In this document: piece by piece, positions 60,109 to 64,000 of the stretch
Position numbering within the stretch: the first letter of the stretch is position 1
Layout of the letters: the number at the start of each line of letters is the position of its first letter
Source of the DNA: Wenzhouxiangella marina
GTDB taxonomy: Bacteria; Pseudomonadota; Gammaproteobacteria; Xanthomonadales; Wenzhouxiangellaceae
Assembly (NCBI RefSeq): GCF_001187785.1
Contig: NZ_CP012154.1
Span: forward strand, 614,501 to 678,500
Length of the DNA stretch: 64,000 bases
Reading direction: 5' to 3'
Made by a program: the position numbers and the translations under genes
The notes under the pieces: model-generated
What the model was told of the DNA's origin: nothing
Databases searched by the model: none
What the model saw: only the letters and a program-made list of their open reading frames with translations

Positions 60109-62796
60109 ATGCGCCCGATCTTCCTGCTTCTTGGCTGGGCCATGAGCCTGGCGGCCCAGGCCGCCGTCATCACCGTCAATTCCACCGGCACCCTGTCCTC
60201 GACGGGTTTCGCTGACGACGGTCTATGCACCCTGTTCGAGGCGGTGGCCGCCGCCAATGACAATGCCCCCAGCGGCAGCTTGCCCGGCGAATGCCTGGCC
60301 GGGGAATCCGGCCTCGCCGACCGGATCGAGTTCGATCCCTCGATCCTGCCGGCCAGTATCGTGATCGAAGCCCCGCTGGTGTTCACCGAGGCCGTCGAGA
60401 TCGCTGGCCCCCATCGTGATCTGCTGACCCTGCAGGGCATCGGCGTCAGCCGCGTGATGGAACTGAGCAATACCACGGCGGCCGGAAACTACCTCATCCG
60501 TGGTCTCAGTATCGACGGTGGCTATGCCGGCACCCAGGATACGCTGCAGGGCATTGGCGGCGGCGTCTACGCTCGGCATTCGGGCATCCAGCTGACGATC
60601 GAAGGCGTGCGCTTCAGCAACAATGGCGCGGCCTATGCAGGCGGGGCGCTGGCCATCGTCTATGGACTCGGCGGCACCACTGTCATTCGCGATTCCAGTT
60701 TCGAATCGAACACCGCCCAGGGCATCAGTGCCATCAACGACGGCGGCGGCGGGGCCATCTGGATCGGTGGCTTCCAGACCGTGGTCATCGAGCGCAGTGC
60801 CTTCATCGAGAACGAGAGCTTCGGCACGGTCAGCGGCAACCCGGGCTCCGATGCGGGGGGTGGCGCGATCTGGATGCTTTCTTCCAGCGCCACGGCCGTG
60901 TCGACACTCGATGTGTATTCGAGCACCTTCAGCGGCAACCGCACGACCGGTGTCGGCGGCGCGATCGCGATCGGCGGGCCGAACTTTCCCACCGACGTCT
61001 CCGAGGTCGGCATTCGCCATTCCACCTTCACGCTGAACGTGGCCGATAGCGATTCCGACGGTGATTTTCTCCACGGGGGTGCGATCTACTCATCGGCCCA
61101 GGACGAGGTCGTGCTGTTCAACAGCATCCTTGCCCGCAACGTCGATCAGAGTTCCGATCCGGCGCCGAATCTCCGCGGCCAGTACGAGAGCCTGGGACAC
61201 AATTTCATCAGCAACAACGTCGGTGTCCAGAGCCAGTTTCCCTTCGGAATTCCCAACGCCCAGAACGATTTCGCCAGCAATCCGGATCTCGATCCCGGCC
61301 TGGAGCCGCTGGCCGACAATGGCGGCCCGACCCTGACCCACGCCCTGGCCGAGGGCGCCTTGCCGCTGGACCAGGGGCGCTGCTCCTCGCAGGTGACGGA
61401 TCAGCGTGGCTCACACGACCGCATCGCGATGACCCGCGCCGTCGATCAGGGCGACATCGGCGATCTCTTCGATGGCTGTGACATCGGTGCCTATGAGCGA
61501 AACGCCACCCCGGCGGCCCTGCCGCGAACGGTCGAGGATATCCGGGCGATCAACGAGGACCGGGCGCTCATCGCCTGGGACGTCGATGGCAGCGGCTCGA
61601 CGAGCTTCGTCTACGACGACGGGGTGCTGGCCAACGACAGCCATGACACGGGCCAGCCCCTGGTGGTGGTCAATGCCGGCAGCTTCGAAGCCACCTCGAC
61701 GGACATGAGCTCCGGCGGCACCGTGGAGCTGTCCAGCAATGGCCTGTTCACCTACACGCCGCCGGCCGATGAATTCGGTACGGCCGAGATCAGCTATCGG
61801 GTCTCCGATGGCATCGAAACGGTGACCGGGACCGTCACGATCACCGTCTGGCCGGTCAATGACCCGCCGTCCTTCTCGCCCTCGACCACGTCGATCAATG
61901 CCACCGTGTCCGGAGTACCGGTGGTGGTGCCTGCCTATGCCACCCAGATCGATCCGGGGGCGGCGAACGAGAGCGATCAGGCCCTGAGCTTCGAGTTCAC
62001 CATCGTGGAAGGCAATCCGGGCCTGCTCGCCTCGGCGCCGTCCATCGACCCGGTCAGCGGCGATCTGAGCTACGAGATCGCCAGCGGGGCGTCGGGCTAT
62101 CTGCTTCTCGATGTCGTGCTGGTCGACGACGGTGGCAGTTTCGGCGAGTCGCATGACCGTTCCGAACCGGCGCCCTTGACCATCACGGCCTCGGCCGATG
62201 CCCCCAGCGTGACGATTCTGTCGCCGGCCGACGCGGCCGAGTTCGATGCCGGTCAGCTGGTGAGCTTCGAGGGGACGGCCAGCCACCCCGACGACGGCGA
62301 TCTGAGCACGCAGATCGAATGGCGTTCCGATCTCGATGGCGTGCTGGGCACCGGTTCCAGCCTGCCGGTGTCGAGCCTGAGCGTCGGTCAGCACCGTATC
62401 GGTGCGCGCGTGGTGGCCGGAAACGGCGTGCCGGGGATCGCCTTCATCGATCTTCGCATCCACCCTTCGATGACCGAGCCGGTGGTGATCATCGACGCCC
62501 CCCTGGACGGTCAGGGCTTCATCGTCGGTGCCGCCATCGACTTCAGCGGGGAGGCGGTGGATGCGGAGGATGGCTCGCTCGATGCCGAACTGCGCTGGTC
62601 GTCCAATCTCCAGGGCATGATCGGCAGCGGTCCGTCCTTCCAGACCAGCCAGCTGATCGTGGGCACGCACGTGATCAGCGCCCGGGCCATCGACAGCGAT
62701 CAGCAGGTCGGCCTGGATCAGGTCACGATCTTCGTCGAAGCACCGCCTTCGGATCGCCTGTTCGAGGACCGCTTCGAGTTTCTCGGCGAGAACTGA
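60109..62796 (+). CDS. Secreted right-handed beta-helix protein with Ig/cadherin-like repeats
   Basis: An 895-residue secreted protein. Signal peptide FLLLGWAMSLAAQA, then a parallel beta-helix to about residue 400 (GGGVYARHSGIQ, NNGAAYAGGALAIVY, FSGNRTTGVGGAIAIGG) like choice-of-anchor-Q/pectate-lyase-fold proteins. A VCBS/cadherin-like domain follows (TYTPPADEFGTAEISYRVSD, ITVWPVNDPPSFSP), then two Ig-like repeats (LSPADAAEFDAGQLVSFEGT and APLDGQGFIVGAAIDFSGEA). The C-terminus ends in LFEDRFEFLGEN; short ...F-x-D-x-F-E endings are frequent in surface proteins of this bacterial group. GGAGAG precedes the ATG. It sits where hvfC would be expected. Role unknown; adhesion or polysaccharide binding is possible. 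Confidence 0.85.
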   Translation: MRPIFLLLGWAMSLAAQAAVITVNSTGTLSSTGFADDGLCTLFEAVAAANDNAPSGSLPGECLAGESGLADRIEFDPSILPASIVIEAPLVFTEAVEIAGPHRDLLTLQGIGVSRVMELSNTTAAGNYLIRGLSIDGGYAGTQDTLQGIGGGVYARHSGIQLTIEGVRFSNNGAAYAGGALAIVYGLGGTTVIRDSSFESNTAQGISAINDGGGGAIWIGGFQTVVIERSAFIENESFGTVSGNPGSDAGGGAIWMLSSSATAVSTLDVYSSTFSGNRTTGVGGAIAIGGPNFPTDVSEVGIRHSTFTLNVADSDSDGDFLHGGAIYSSAQDEVVLFNSILARNVDQSSDPAPNLRGQYESLGHNFISNNVGVQSQFPFGIPNAQNDFASNPDLDPGLEPLADNGGPTLTHALAEGALPLDQGRCSSQVTDQRGSHDRIAMTRAVDQGDIGDLFDGCDIGAYERNATPAALPRTVEDIRAINEDRALIAWDVDGSGSTSFVYDDGVLANDSHDTGQPLVVVNAGSFEATSTDMSSGGTVELSSNGLFTYTPPADEFGTAEISYRVSDGIETVTGTVTITVWPVNDPPSFSPSTTSINATVSGVPVVVPAYATQIDPGAANESDQALSFEFTIVEGNPGLLASAPSIDPVSGDLSYEIASGASGYLLLDVVLVDDGGSFGESHDRSEPAPLTITASADAPSVTILSPADAAEFDAGQLVSFEGTASHPDDGDLSTQIEWRSDLDGVLGTGSSLPVSSLSVGQHRIGARVVAGNGVPGIAFIDLRIHPSMTEPVVIIDAPLDGQGFIVGAAIDFSGEAVDAEDGSLDAELRWSSNLQGMIGSGPSFQTSQLIVGTHVISARAIDSDQQVGLDQVTIFVEAPPSDRLFEDRFEFLGEN

Positions 62797-62903
62797 CGAG
62801 GCCTGGCCGGCGACGGATGGCGTCGTCGCCTGCAAGATTTTTCGGGCGGGCACGGTCTTCTCGCTGAATCCACACCCATCCATCATCAGGGAGCCGAGAT
62901 CCA

Positions 62904-63578
62904 ATGAGCGAACTCTACGATCAACTGACCGACCGCCTGCGCGCCGCCGGTGACTGGCTGGCCCCGTTGGGTCTGCGTCTGCTGCTGGCCCACGAGTTCT
63001 TTACGGCCGGAATGAACAAGTTTCGCGTCGGCAGCGAAGCGCCCGGATGGTTCGTCAATCAGGAGTTCGCCTTTCCCTTCGGAATGCTGTCGGCGAATCT
63101 GAACTGGATGATGGTGACCTGGACCGAGATCGTGGCCGGCCTGGCCCTGGCCCTGGGTCTGTTCACCCGATTCTTCGCCGTGACGCTGCTGGTCGTGACC
63201 ACCGTGGCCATCGCCGCCGTTCACTGGCCGGCTGACTGGGACAGCCTCGGCCAGCTCTGGCAGGGCTATTCGGTCTCGCGGGTGATGGAGGACGGCGAGT
63301 TCCGGGGCAATTTCCGGATTCCCTTCCTGTTCCTGGCCATGCTGCTGCCGCTGGCCTTCATGGGCGGCGGCAAGCTCAGCCTGGATCAACTGCTGCTGGT
63401 GTTCACTCAGCGCTCGGATCTGATTCACGATCGAGTGCAGGACGCACTGGCCTTCGCTCTGGCGGCCCTGCTGCTGGCCCTGATTTCGGTCTATCTGATT
63501 CCGTCCTGGGGCCTCGTCCTCTTCGTCCTCGGCGCGCTGTTGCTGCTGCGCGCCTGGATGGTTCGGAGCGCGCGGTAG
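62904..63578 (+). CDS. hvfX: HvfX-like DoxX-family membrane protein
   Basis: A 224-residue inner-membrane protein with four to five helices. LRLLLAHEFFTAGMNKF, WTEIVAGLALALGLFTRF and AAVHWPADW are characteristic of the DoxX proteins that accompany HvfA/HvfB (NCBI name HvfX). It is 107 bases after the beta-helix gene on the same strand. DoxX proteins are thought to assist electron flow or redox chemistry for precursor maturation; this is not proven. Confidence 0.85.
   Translation: MSELYDQLTDRLRAAGDWLAPLGLRLLLAHEFFTAGMNKFRVGSEAPGWFVNQEFAFPFGMLSANLNWMMVTWTEIVAGLALALGLFTRFFAVTLLVVTTVAIAAVHWPADWDSLGQLWQGYSVSRVMEDGEFRGNFRIPFLFLAMLLPLAFMGGGKLSLDQLLLVFTQRSDLIHDRVQDALAFALAALLLALISVYLIPSWGLVLFVLGALLLLRAWMVRSAR

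Positions 63579-64000
<422 letters not shown>

Overview
The window is a high-GC, gene-dense piece of a Gammaproteobacterial chromosome, most like the Xanthomonadales/Lysobacterales side of the class. The evidence is a fused aspartate kinase–diaminopimelate decarboxylase (lysC-lysA), a fused cysNC, a Clp/CRP-type regulator divergent from speD, and a type II secretion cluster ordered G-H-I-J-K-L-M-N. A Wenzhouxiangella-like free-living relative would fit, but that is inference. I see no tRNA or rRNA gene, no CRISPR array and no intact transposase.

Layout. 1-11.6 kb: the end of cysNC, an M16 peptidase, exported MsrA and MsrB (msrA carries a mobile-type inverted repeat in its first codons), parE, a Lon-related protease and a Usp-like protein. 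11.6-19.2 kb: lysC-lysA, a PP2C phosphatase/FHA/receptor-kinase signalling operon, the Clp-type regulator and speD. 19.3-33.8 kb: a YhaN-like SMC ATPase with an SbcD-like phosphoesterase, a 170-bp inverted-repeat element, yheS, a YgjP-like metallopeptidase, a dicarboxylate symporter, an exported cold-shock-domain protein, a hydrolase, a DUF442-type phosphatase, hppA, a PAP2 phosphatase and queD. 33.9-40.2 kb: an ACT-like protein, two methyltransferases, a second inverted-repeat element, and bioA-rsmE-prmA. 40.2-46.8 kb: gspGHIJKLMN, an inositol-monophosphatase-family enzyme and nudE. 46.8-56.3 kb: a five-haem cytochrome coupled to hemJ, a candidate small RNA, erpA, ampE, an integron-integrase-like gene that has lost its catalytic residues, and an AttEFGH-type ABC system. 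56.3-64 kb: two outward-facing terminators around a gene-free stretch, panD, pgi, a copper-RiPP (HvfA/HvfB/HvfX-type) locus with a beta-helix protein inside it, and the start of leuS.

The points most worth a second look are these. (1) An IntI homologue with an intact reading frame lacks the nucleophilic Tyr and three other catalytic residues. Its promoter (TTGACA-N17-TAATGT) is overlaid by a perfect CRP-type palindrome, and a CRP/Clp-family protein is encoded in the same window. (2) A Cys-rich EGSCG-repeat precursor sits beside an MNIO (DUF692) enzyme and a DoxX-type HvfX protein, without the usual HvfC partner and with a secreted beta-helix protein in its place. (3) Several small non-autonomous inverted-repeat elements occur, one of which supplies the ribosome-binding site and part of the signal peptide of msrA.

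Most families were recognised from motifs read by eye. Comparisons with named proteins (E. coli CRP, Xanthomonas Clp, V. cholerae IntI, E. coli YheS) are from memory and were not computed.
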